From: Phoronis ovalis
Lineage: Eukaryota; Phoronida; Phoronidae
DNA: 21,015 bases
Assembly: GCA_028565635.1 (NCBI GenBank)
Contig: JAOXYB010107270.1
Span: forward strand, 1-21,015
Reading direction: 5' to 3'
Both the position numbers and the translations under genes were made by a program. Of the stretch, positions 1-10,456 are shown in pieces. The notes beneath the pieces are model-generated. The model made no database searches. It was given only the letters and a program-made list of their open reading frames with translations, and was not told the origin of the DNA. Each line of letters starts with the position of its first letter. The first letter of the stretch is position 1.

Positions 1-815
1 CAGACGATCTGCATTTTGACCTGTATTTAGCCCGTACAAAATATAAAGCTGATCGGATAAAAACTGAAGCAGTTATTACGCGACAAAGAAAATATTATGC
101 ACAACAAAAATTGTCGAATATTCATATCGACATTTGACCTACTTCTGAAAACATTTTGAAATATCACCTGACCTAATACGCCCACCAACCCATGGCCTAC
201 GTGAGTCCACCTTCGAATCATCAAGTCAACGCTTTGTCTTTTCCGAAATGTGAGCAATGTAACATGCACTATCGGGAAAAAACATGGCCGTCAGTCGGCC
301 ATCTTGAACGTGATCCATGTCGATATTGCAGACAGTCTGCATTTTGACCTGTATTTATCCTGTGCCACATATAAAGCTGATCGGATAAAAACTGAAGCAG
401 TTATTGTGCGACAAAAAAGTGTTACGCACAACAAAAATTGTCGAAGATTCGTATCGACATTTGACCTACTTCTCAAGGTCATTTTGAAATGTCACCTGGC
501 CTATTACGTCCACCAACCCATGGCCTATGTGAATCCACCTTCGAATCGTCAAGTCAACGCTTCGTCTTTCCTGAGATGTTCGCAACGTAAGGTGCACTCT
601 CGGGTTCAAACATGGCCACCAATCGGCCATCTTGGAAGTAATCGAGGTCAAAATTATATCAGACCTGCGCTTTGACATATACTTACACTGTACCAAATAC
701 GAAGATGATCTGACGAAAGCTGAGGCCGTTATAAGCAACACAAAGAAAAGGTTACATACGCCGACGCCGACGCATACGGTACGGCTATATGCCCTTTCAC
801 TATTACATAGTGATG
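1..815 (+). repeat. Tandem repeat, about 330-bp period, 2 full copies plus a partial third
   Basis: Copies begin at 1, 329 and 660, each with a cagac-ctg-ctttgac-type start, giving periods of 328 and 331 bp. Shared landmarks are a GTACAAAATATAAAGCTGATC-like segment, ACAACAAAAATTGTCGAA, CCACCAACCCATGGCCTA, and an ATGGCC..GGCCAT imperfect palindrome near the end of each unit. The third copy diverges after about 90 bp into a GCCGAC-rich stretch and a GCCC-TTTCACTAT / ATAGTGA-TGGGC imperfect hairpin near 791-818. I see no coding capacity of its own. In the gene model most of it lies in an intron to the left of exon D. The array on the right side of the window is related. Confidence 0.85.
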
Positions 816-831
816 GGCACAAAAATGAAGC

Positions 832-845
832 AACTTACTATTGGT
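832..845 (-). other. Probable 5' splice site ending exon D
   Basis: On the minus strand the sequence reads CCAATA|GTAAGTTG. The last exon base is 839 and the intron begins with GT at 838-837. GTAAGT is the full metazoan donor consensus after the cut. The sequence beyond it belongs to the 330-bp repeat region, which fits intron better than coding sequence. If the site is not used, the protein ends 36 codons later at 729. Confidence 0.6.
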
Positions 846-3800
846 GTTTATACTGCCTTTCACAGCTCCACCAACACCCAATAACTGTGCATTATCATAT
901 CCAATGGAGAATATGTTGTTGTTATTGGTAGAGCTTTGCTTTTTTTTGTCTTTATATTTCTGCTTCTTTTCTGGTATATCATCTTGACTAGCATCCGACT
1001 TCTTTGATTTTTGTTTCTTTTTCTTAGTCTTATCCACAGCTAACACATTAGCACTAGGAGAGTTCTCAACAGACTTTTTATCTATCTTCACCGGTACATC
1101 ATCTTCCTGACTAGCATCTGACTTCTTCGATTTTTGTTTCTTTTTCTTATCTTCTTGACTAGCATCTGACTTCTTCGATTTTTGTTTCTTTTTCTTATCC
1201 TTGTCCTCAGCTAACACATCAGAACTAGGAGAACCATCAACAGAATTTTTATCTACATTTACCGGTACATCATCGGCTTGACCAGCATCTGACTTTTTTG
1301 ATTTTTGTTTCTTTTTCTTAGTCTTGTCCACAACTGACACATCAGAACTAGGGGAGTTGTCAACAGATTGTTTGTCTACCTTCACTGGTACATCATCCTG
1401 AATAGCATCTGACTTTTTTGATTTTTGTTTCTTTTTCTTAGTCTTATCCACAACTGACACATCAGAACTAGGGGTGTTGTCAACAGATTGTTTGTCTACC
1501 TTCACTGGTACATCATCCTGATTAGCATCTGAGTTCTTTGATTTTTGCTTCTTTTTCTTAGTCTTGTCTGCAGCGGACACATTAGTACTAGGAGAATTGT
1601 CAACAGACTGTTCATGTATATTTATTTTTGAGTTTGATTTGCTTTTAGTCTTTTTATCAGCATCATTCATTTTATCCTCATTACTGACAATCTTTTCACG
1701 AGAAATGTTCGATTTTTTCTTTTTATTCCTTGTCTCATCACCATCCGCAGCTGAAACAGAATTGCCAGAAGCATTTTTCTTTACATCAATTTTCGGCTTT
1801 GATTTATTTCTAGTATTTTCACCTTCGTCATCAATCATTTCATCTGTAGGACTTACAACCCTATGTGGAGAACCATTGTTTGTGTGTTCTCCTGCTTTCT
1901 TCTTTTCTTTACCAGCATCTGTAGTTGACACATCAGCACTAGGATCATCTGTGTTACTTTTTGACTTTGATTTAGTAGTATTGTCATCATCATTCGTTTT
2001 ATCCTCAAGACTGGCAGCTGGAGAAACTTTTGACTTTTTCTTTTTCTTCTTCTTTTCCTTGCCAGCATCATCCACATCAACAGTCTTATCTAAAGAAACA
2101 GATTCCCTTCTTGTTTTTTCCTTGTCAGCATGGACTGCTTCTAGGACAACGTCAGCAAACTTCAAAATTTTTTTAGCACTTTTTTCTTCACCAGGGATAG
2201 GTGGTTCGTTATTACCCTCTACTTTTGCTGTGTTGTGTGACAACTGAACTGCTTTGTGAGATAAATCATGCCACTTGATACTAACACTTCTCTTGTTTTT
2301 CTTGGCCTTAATAGAGCAATCTAACTGCACAATCTCAATTTTTGAAATTTCTGCATTGCTTTGCTCATCTAATTTTATTTCATCAGAATTAGATTTAGAG
2401 ATTGATTTGTTTTTTTTTTTCTTTTTCTTCTTGATATTATTATCATCTTCCTTGACATCTTTAGTACCAGACTGGTTCTCCTCTACTGAAGATATTTCAT
2501 TTACGTTAGTTTGAGATTCTGATTTTTGTTTTTTTTTCTTTTTCTTCTTGACACTTTTAGTACTTAACTCGCCTGCTTCAGGTAATGTTATCTCATCGAC
2601 ATTAGACTTAGATATTTCTGTATCATTGATATGATCATTGTCTTGTTTAGATGGTACCTCACCAACACTAGGATTTGTGTCAGATTTATTTTTCTTTTTC
2701 TTCTTTTTGACTTCATCTTTATCTTTTATGAAATCTTGATCACCTAACTTGCTTCCTTCAGGTGTTGACATCTCACCAACACTAACTTTAGATTCTAATT
2801 TTTCTTTTTTCTTGATGTAATCCTCTTGCTTGATATCGTTATTACTGAATTTGTCCCCAAAACTCTCTTGCTCAGATGATGGTTTCTGTGTAACATTGGA
2901 TTTTGAGTCTGATTTATCTTTTTTCTTTTTGTTTTTGAAATAGTCATCTTTTTTGTCAATCTTAGTGCCAAAATTGTCTTGTTCAGAAGATGGTGTCTTG
3001 ACAACATTTTGTTTTGAGTCTGACTTATCCTTTTTCTTCTTTTTCTTCATGACAATATCAACATCTTCCTTGAAATCTTTAGTATGTAATTTGTCTGTTT
3101 CAGTTGATGGTATCTCATCAACATTTGACTTTGATTCTGATTTTTCCCTTTTTGTGACATTATAATCATCTTTTTTCATGCTTTTAGACAAGTTCTGTTC
3201 CAGTGACGAGGCCTGTCTAATACTTGGTCCAGAGTCTGTCATGTCCTTTCTTTTCAGTTTCATCTCAGAATCTGATTTGTGCTTTTTTTTCTTTTTCTTC
3301 TTGATACCATCCTCATCTTTCATGAAAATCTGAGTATCTAACTTGTCTTGCTCAAGTGATGGCAGCTCAACAATCTTAAGCTTGGAGCCTGATTTGTCTG
3401 TATTTTTCTTGATATCATTGTTTTTCTTAAAATCTTTAATACCTGATTTGTCTTGTTTGGATGACAACATTTCACCAGTATTATATTCAGATTCGAAAAT
3501 GTTTTTTTTTTTAATTTGATGATCTGTTTTGAAATCTGTAGTATCCAATATATCTTGTTTGGAAGGTAGCACCTCAACATCATTAGGTTTAGAACCCAAC
3601 TCCTCTTTCTTGTCTTGTTTCTGGTGGACATCTTCAGTGCCTAACTTGTTTTGTTCATGCATTGGAATTTCATTAACATTAGAGTTTGATTCACCTTTTT
3701 TCTTCATCTTAGTATGACCACTATCATTTCTGTCATCTTTAGTACCAGCTAAATTATCTTGCTTGGATAATGCCATGTCACCAACATTAAGTTTAGACTG

Positions 3801-6800
3801 TGACTTGTTTTTTTTCTTCTTTTTCGCTTTGATTTGATTATCCTTCTTCTTGAAGTCATTGATATCTGCCTTGTCTTGTTCAATTGCTGGCATCTTATCA
3901 ACATTAAGTTTGCCTTGTTCAACTGCTGGCATCTTGGTAACACTAAGTTTAGACTGTGATTGGTCTTTTTTCTTTGTTTTGACATGATCATCTTCCTTAT
4001 TGAAATCATTAGTGCCTGCCATGTCTTGGTCAGCAAATACCATCTCAGCAACACTAAGTTTAGAGTGTGACTCTTCATTTTTCTTATTGAGGGGATCCTC
4101 TTCTGTCTTTAACTGTTTTGTATCAACCTTGTAGTGTTCCTCAATGTTAGATTCAAATTCTGACATTTTACTTTTTTTAAAGCTTTCCTTGTCATAATCA
4201 ACATTGTCATGATCGTGATTAGTATCAACTTTATTACCATTTGTTATAGATGGATCTTCTAGTATATGACTAGATTCAATCCAATCAAGAATCAGTTTTG
4301 TTTTATCTTGCTTACCTTTCTGTTTACAAAGTTCATCCAACTGAATCCCAGAGATGTCTATTTCTGTATCAATTTTGTTTCCTTTCATGTCCTCTGATGT
4401 CAATGCCACCTCATTTACATTTTCTGTGTTATTGAAAGCAACAGCATCATTTGCAGGAGATCTTGGAGACTTATCATTGCAAAGTTGTTCAGAACTTGGA
4501 CTTGTTTTGTTGCTAGTTTTGCTTTTCTTTTTTTTCTTTTTTTTGTGCTTTGGTACACTTAACAATGCCTTTGAAGATAGTTTTTCATCATCTACTTTAC
4601 ACTTATTAAATGAAAATAGTGATTTAGTGCCAGATTTTTCTCCATCACCTTTTCTAGACCTTAGTATTTCAAGGCTTTCAGTACCTCTACCTGTCGGATG
4701 CCTTTTCACACTTTCATTGGATTGTTTAAAAAGTGTCTTTGTATCAGCTTCACTAACAAAAGCTGACTGCTCAATCTCAGATTGTAAAGTTGTAAACTGA
4801 CTAACTGGAGACTTCTCAGATTGTACTTTACTCCAAGAATCTATCGATTTACGTGGCTTCTCAACAGTAATATTTCCTGATTCAATCTTCTGTAATTTTG
4901 TCACAGCCTGCTTGTCAGCAGAGCCACCACATTGTGCAGTAACTTGATCTCTTTTCATTTGCCTATCCCGAATGTCTTTTAATAGCATATCAACAATTGG
5001 CTGCTTTTCCAAATCTGTATAGGTTATTGGATGTAGTGGATCTTTTTCCGAACTTAAACATGTTGCTATGCACTTTTGGTATTGTTCATTCACTGTCTGC
5101 CTCTGGGCTTCATTGATGCCTTCATCTAAACTTGATATTTCACTGGTTGTTCCAACCGATTCCCCTTCAACTGTCTTAGCATCAGTTATCTTTTTAGATC
5201 TTGAGAAATTAACCTTAGTTATTGTTGAACTGTCACTCTGTGCAGATGTTGGTACAAAATCTGTTTTATTACTGTTTGACAAAGCAGGTTTAGTCATTCT
5301 AACTGCTGATGCCTGATTATTTGTAACTTTTTGAGTGTTACTCGGTACTGCTGCATGAGCATATGCTTCTTCAAAAGGCAATATATTACTTTGTGTTGAT
5401 GATGACATATTTTTTATCACTTCCTGTCCCAGTGATTGATCATCCACCAATTTATGAGTTTTTGTCATAATGGGTTCTTCTTTTTTTGGATTGAAGTATT
5501 TCACATTATCTATATAGATAGGCACATGAAACTTCATATCTTTAAGCATACTGATTTTTTGCTGGATTGATGCATAGACTTTAGAGTCAGTGTGTGGCTG
5601 TTTTGAATCACAGTTTATATGGTTAGACTGTTTTTCAGAAAACTGAGCAGTTTTCGAACATTCAGGCTGTTTATCAACTTTTTCTGTTATGTCAATTTCA
5701 TTTGCATGAGCTTCATCGTGATCTTCCGCAAATAATGCTTTAGCCATATCAATCCTCATTTGTAAACTGTCAATTTTAGGAAGTTGATGACAAGGTTGTC
5801 CAAATTTCTCAACTGCAAGAGGTTGTATCTCATCAGTCTGTGGATATGACATATTATTACAAGGCATTCCAAATGTCTCGGCTGGAAGAGCTTGTATCTC
5901 AATAGTCTGTGGATACTGCTTAGTCTTTCTAGCTAACAACTCATCTGTTGCAGTAAAATGATTTTCTTTATCATGAAGTGGGGAAACTATAGCACATGGC
6001 TTTGCTTTTTCTGTAGTTCTTTGAAAAGCAATATCACTTGTACTTGAAGACTCATAACGTCCCCTGTGTCTTTTGGAAGTGTTAGAACTGATGCAATGGC
6101 ATACTTTATTTGTGCAAGTGCATTTTAATGTATTTGGGAATGGAATAGCACTTGTCGACCTCTTTTTTACGCTACTACAGTCAACAGATAGATTCTGAAT
6201 ATGCCCTTGGATAACATTAGTGGACATAGGCTCTGTGCCAGTCTGAGGCAAATACAATTCATTTGGTACATTTGAATAACCACCATGCTCGTTAGCAACA
6301 TAACTATCATGTCCAGGATGTTTTAAATCAGAACGAATGACATTTATAGAACCTATCATAGACACTTCAAGTTCTTTAATAGTTTTTATTTGCTTTTCTG
6401 AAGACATTTTGCGCTGTCTCTTTGATGAATTACTATTCTCCTGGTCTTGCCAGTATTCCAATGCATCCATAATGTCACGGTGAAGTTTATGAAGTTCTTT
6501 TTTCATGAAAGACTCTAGATGAGAAATTTGTTTAGCATCACACACTATTTTCTTGTGTTCCTTTCTCTGTTGCTTTGCTTCAGTAAGTGATTTATCTAAA
6601 GTCCTTAAAACATTATTCTGTAATTTGCTACATGTATTCAATTCAACCAACAGTTCTTTCATGCCTCTATCTAATTTACAATGCATTTCTATTACTGCAT
6701 CCATTAGTTTTATTACTTCCTCTCTGAATGTATCTTCATCCACATAAGTATTTCTTTTTGCCATATCATATTCATGTTGTTTTAGGGCCAATGATAATTC

Positions 6801-8515
6801 ACTTTTTACTTGTTTCATAGTCAACTTCAAACTTTGAAGCAAGTAAGAAACAGACTGATAACATTTCATCTCATCAAAATGATGAGCATAATCAAAATTG
6901 TCTGTAGGTACAGCTTTGTCAAAGCTATGATCAAACTGACTCGCTTTTGAATATACTGTATCTTTTGATGATATGCATTTCATAGGCTGAGCAGCCACAA
7001 AATCATGTTCTTTATCTCCATGTCCTGCCTTTGTCAGTTCAGTACTACCATCATTTTGAATGGAATTAGGACCAAATATGTACCTAAACTCCATATCTGG
7101 GATCATCTGTGAAAAGGTGATATGTCGTCCTTTTCCTGCTTGTATCATCCCGGCTTTGCCCTGATGACTATCTACTTGTGATCGTCTCATCTTGTTTTTA
7201 TTTTCTTTTCGTTTGGTTTGTGGATTCCACGTAACACCAGTTTCTGAAACAGCCTTCAAAACATGCCTTTTATCTCTGTTTTCAATATTTTTAAGTGCTA
7301 AGTTAGTAGAGTCATCTTTTTGAATGTAATTAGTACCAAACTGGCATCTTAAATCCTCGTTTGGATGGATCAGAGAAAAGTTGTTAGGTTGCACTTCTCT
7401 TGCATGCATATTCTTACGTTTGTAGTGGCATGCTTCAATGTTTAACAGTCTAATCTGTTTTCTATTTTCTTCACCTTCTGTTTGCCGCATGCACCTAACA
7501 TTAGTCTGAGGAGTAACGGTTTTACAGCCAATATTTTTTGTTTTAAAGTTTTCACCAACAGGTTTTGCAACGTAGCTTGGTAGGTTGCAAGTTAACTGTG
7601 TCAAGTCAATATTTTTAACTGATGCTGACGAGTCAGACCAGTCAGCTTTCCCTTTCCTACTACTGCCTTTACTTCTATACAAAAAATCTTCTGATGCATA
7701 TCTTCTCTCCTGGGCACAGATGCTGATACCAAAAAAATGTTCACATAATTTCTTACAACACTTTTTGATCTTTGAACTGATTGTATTAACTTTTATGGCA
7801 CTTCCATTAGATTGTTGTGATAAGTCAAATGCAATAAGTTGGCAATCAGGACACCACTTATATAGTGGAAAAGGTACATTAAGATATGTGGATATTGGTA
7901 TTTGAGATTCGAAAGCATCAGATGACACAGAATCCCAAGATGTTGAAGAAACAACATCTTGGTACTCTGGATACGGGCGATATAATATATGAGATTCAAC
8001 ATCTGAAAGTGTTGCCACTTGAGAAATGTCGCTTCGAAATGCCTCAGAATCTGAAGATCTTAACGAAGCAATACTACTGCACTTGGAATGCCAGTGATCT
8101 ATAGGATGTTCAAAATTTTCAGGAGTCTGTGTTTGAGTATTACATGTTTCACTGCGAATGGTAGCCGGAGTTCTTGATGAAAAGCCTGTCACTGGTTCCA
8201 TAAAAATATCACCACTTAGTGGTGGAAACATGTTCATAATATCTGTTATACTCATTGCTGGTATTTCCGTTTGATTGCTGCTTTCTTTTGATTTATAAAA
8301 GTCATCACCATAGAGAGATGTGTACAAGCTTGTAGAAAGTTTAGGATGTGTGTCAGGAAACTGTGCACCAAATGTGTTCTGACCTTTTTCATGTTCCTCA
8401 ACATGCGTCTGTAGCCCAATAGAATCCAAGGCTTCTGTTACAGAGCTGGACAACCTACGTCTCATCACTGGTGAACTGGTTTCAGGTAGGTCATATACTT
8501 CTGATACTTCTAGAA
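839..8515 (-). CDS. Exon D: central and C-terminal part of the giant lysine-rich protein (2,558 codons, partial gene)
   Basis: This is one uninterrupted frame. Its first part is of ordinary complexity: a RRRLSSS site at the very start; a cysteine-containing patch with CPDC and KKCCKKLCEHFFGISIC around 7690-7860; a predicted coiled coil around 6440-6850; and a second cysteine cluster (CTCTNKVCHC) near 6090-6130. From about 4600 leftwards it becomes very lysine-rich and repetitive. The open frame extends upstream to 8666, but that stretch reads like intron (ATG at 8666, then Phe/Val/Ile-rich), so I start the exon at CCATAG|TTCTAG, which restores frame with exon C. Three AG acceptors in a row (exon starts 8515, 8509, 8500) all keep frame. 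On the left I end it at AATA|GTAAGT. Past that donor the frame runs 36 more codons into repeat DNA to a stop at 729. No enzyme signature is visible; a scaffold or linker role is a guess. Confidence 0.85.
930..1640 (-). repeat. Coding tandem repeat of 40 codons (120 bp) near the end of exon D
   Basis: The 120-bp blocks 1321-1440 and 1441-1560 differ at only a few positions. The protein unit is roughly KKKKQKSKKSDAxQ, then DDVPVKVDKQSVDNSPSSDV, then a xxDKT linker. There are about five SVxxSPSxxV segments and seven KKKKQKSKKSDA segments, because near 1110-1195 an extra short unit duplicates KKKKQKSKKSDASQED alone. The near-identity at DNA level, including silent positions, points to recent unequal exchange or slippage. 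All unit lengths are multiples of three. Confidence 0.9.
2360..4100 (-). repeat. Coding repeat of about 35-45 codons, about 17 degenerate copies, middle of exon D
   Basis: The consensus is roughly DKSDSKSNVxEIPSSEQDKL, then xTKDFKKDDDIKKKKKK. Fixed points are a poly-lysine run of 3-8 residues, a Ser-x-Ser-Lys pair, NV or SV, a Glu-Met/Ile-Pro turn, Ser-Glu-Gln-Asp-Lys and an acidic Asp-Phe-Lys-Asp stretch. Copies are much more diverged than those of exon C and than the 120-bp block nearer the end, so this array looks older. Strong alternation of Lys blocks with Asp/Glu blocks gives a KEKE-type composition. The stretch 1640-2360 is also Lys/Asp/Ser-rich but only loosely repetitive. Confidence 0.85.
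5785..5925 (-). repeat. In-frame tandem duplication of 23 codons in exon D
   Basis: Two neighbouring segments read YPQTIEIQALPAETFGMPC and YPQTDEIQPLAVEKFGQPC. The DNA landmark TTGTATCTC recurs at 5823 and 5892, 69 bp apart, which is exactly 23 codons. The unit lies in a part of the protein that is otherwise not low-complexity. Confidence 0.8.
6440..6850 (-). other. Predicted coiled-coil segment in exon D
   Basis: About 137 residues here (roughly 2,570-2,707 of the model) lack proline and glycine except at isolated points. They show heptad-like spacing of Leu/Met/Ile/Val with charged residues between, for example LKLTMKQVKSELSLALKQ, then EEVIKLMDAVIEMHCKL, then LVELNTCSKLQNNVLRTL, ending in LHKLHRDIMDALEYWQDQ. 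It is the only long stretch of the protein that looks capable of regular helical oligomerisation. The call is by eye; no coil predictor was run. Confidence 0.6.
6990..7395 (-). repeat. Diverged in-frame duplication of 88 codons in exon D
   Basis: The segment with FGTNYIQKDDSTNL near 7300-7342 matches FGPNSIQNDGSTEL near 7034-7080, with upstream NFSLIHPNEDLRCQ corresponding to ITFSQMIPDMEFRY. The shared DNA word TGAATG lies at 7321 and 7057, 264 bp or 88 codons apart. The two units are diverged at the protein level, so the duplication is older than the lysine-rich arrays. Confidence 0.65.
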
Positions 8516-10456
8516 CTATGGTGTTAAAACATAATATAACACTATAATTACTAACCAAGAATACTGCAAACAAAACATGACATGCATGCATGTCTGACAA
8601 TATTAGTCCAAAAAAATACTTGTGCCACTGCTTCACACTATGAAAAGAAATAATTGTATAGATCAAGGCTAAGCTGGCAAGTCACAAAATGGCAATTTTT
8701 CTGACATTTACACAGCAAACTGGAACGGCGTGTTTTTTTGCATAAAAGTCAATAGTGTAACATTTGTACTTTCTTTAATTTAACTACATTGATCTCTAGG
8801 AAACAAGTGTTTCATAATGCTCCATAACAAATTAGGGAGTACTGTTTAGCTCCATTCCAATGCATACGCACCCTAAAGGATGTACACTTTTTTTTAAGTG
8901 TTATTCAGCATTACTTAAATTGCAGTCTTATAGTTGTCATACTAACTATTTGTTAAGAAAACATTTATTTTGTGTAAGGAAAATGTAATACAGATTACTA
9001 ACAATTTTTTATTTAAAAAGGAGAAGTACAGCCACCTGAACCTTAAAATATACATTATAAATGTTCTACAATAATTGTGTTTCTGACTCAATCGTTTCGG
9101 ACCTTATGATTGGTGGGGTTCTGGTGGAAAATGACATACATATGTGGCTTACATTTTGTACGCCTATATAGTTGCTATCCTTCAATTGCATTAGGGATTA
9201 TCTCAAAAGTTATCGCAATGACCCAAACGTATAGCGTTTAATATAGGGGGCGGGTGGGGGGGGGGGTAAAATCCACCTATGTTTATGGGTTAGTGCGAAA
9301 TGAAAAAATCATGCCTAGTATATACGATATTTATTAAAAATCATTCCTTAGTAAATATAGAAGTTTTTGGTTCTATTCTACCACACCACGAACATTCATA
9401 CAAGTGTGCGAAATAATGTACGAAATTGGTGGAAGAGAAAGGACATTGAAATACCTGCATCAAATGGCTAAACCATGTCCCGGGTACCATCCAGTTTTAA
9501 CTGTACAGCATAGGGATACGACAGTCGTAAAGCGGGATGACCTATTTATGTCACTGCAGTGCAGACGATACACACAAAAAAAATGTCCAAACAGCTGACA
9601 TTATTTGGTACTGTGGCACCGGAAAGCAGAGCAATTTACAAACCTCAGCCTTTAAACCTGAGGTACCGGATGTTTGTAAATAGCTTTGTGTCAAAACATA
9701 CAAGTTTATCGGTAAAGGTAAATATTTTTTAAGTAGAAATTATCGATGATTTCGCTCTTGAAATTGGTTGTCAGATTTTACACGTGCGTGACGTCCAGTC
9801 TGTGTTTAAAGTGCTGAAATCAGCATAAACACACACGGGAAGAATTTATGTTGTTGTCGGTGACTCTAATTGATCCAGAACTTGTTATCAGGAGGGCATC
9901 TGCCTTGAAAATGTCTTTTTCTGACAACACTATTAAAGTTCAGGCGATGTACGTAATAAAAAACTAGATAATGTACGATCCATATTCGTTTATGAAGCAA
10001 CTTTGTGTTTTATATAAAAAATGACACAGTGTGTCATGGCAAATTAGAGTTCTAGAATGTACCAGATTGCAGAAATGGTACCAAATATTGCCCCCGGAAC
10101 CCCTAGGTTCGCAACTGGATAGGGCAAAAATCTCACTAACCCTCCCTATGTTTGACCAGGGGGGGTGGGGGTAAATCCTATATTAAACACTACGTTTGTG
10201 GTCATTGTGATAACTTTTGAGATGATCCCTTAATATATTAATTTATTTAACAGTAAAATATCCTTTTTACCCAAAATACATTTTTGAAGTTTTCTGTTCC
10301 AATACAACATGATGCACAAGGTATATATAGTTTACATGCAACATCAAGTTTTATAAATAATTATAATGAGGTGCTACAAATAAAAATTTGACAAACATGC
10401 TTTTATAAGTAGGAAGCAAGCCTGAGTAGTTATGATTCCTCTTAATGAAACAGTAC
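8516..10456 (-). other. Intron between exons C and D (1,941 bp)
   Basis: The donor is GAATCAG|GTACTG and the acceptor is TTTTAACACCATAG. Both flanking frames are phase 1, so the join keeps one reading frame (KFES, a split Val codon, then LEVSEVYDLPE). Outside the mobile element at 9194-10229, the parts 8667-9190 and 10233-10456 are AT-rich with no gene that I can support. Confidence 0.68.
9194..10229. mobile_element. Non-autonomous DNA transposon (MITE-like), PIF/Harbinger-type ends
   Basis: The left end GGGATTATCTCAAAAGTTAT matches the reverse complement of the right end, GGGATCATCTCAAAAGTTAT, and the match continues through TTTAATATAGG, about 50 bp at roughly 90 percent. Each end is flanked by TTA (9191-9193 and 10230-10232), a 3-bp target duplication. 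A TTA/TAA duplication with GG-starting inverted ends is typical of the PIF/Harbinger superfamily. No transposase is encoded. The longest internal frame (9404-9598, plus) has no motif I recognise. A second inner inverted segment (GGGTTAGTG) lies beyond a G-rich tract. Superfamily assignment is inferred from end structure only. Confidence 0.75.

Noticed and set aside
1564-2514. Plus-strand open frames with long Phe runs opposite exon D.
   Set aside because: Antisense shadows of poly-lysine codons; same explanation as for the exon C array.
8516-8666. The N-terminal 50 codons of the exon D open frame, which would give a signal-peptide-like hydrophobic start.
   Set aside because: The composition (Phe/Val/Ile/Cys-rich) looks like translated intron, and the acceptor at 8516 restores frame exactly with exon C. 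An independent start at 8666 cannot be fully excluded.
9404-9598. A 64-codon plus-strand frame inside the MITE-like element.
   Set aside because: It is short, has no transposase or DNA-binding motif I can recognise, and is of a length expected by chance.
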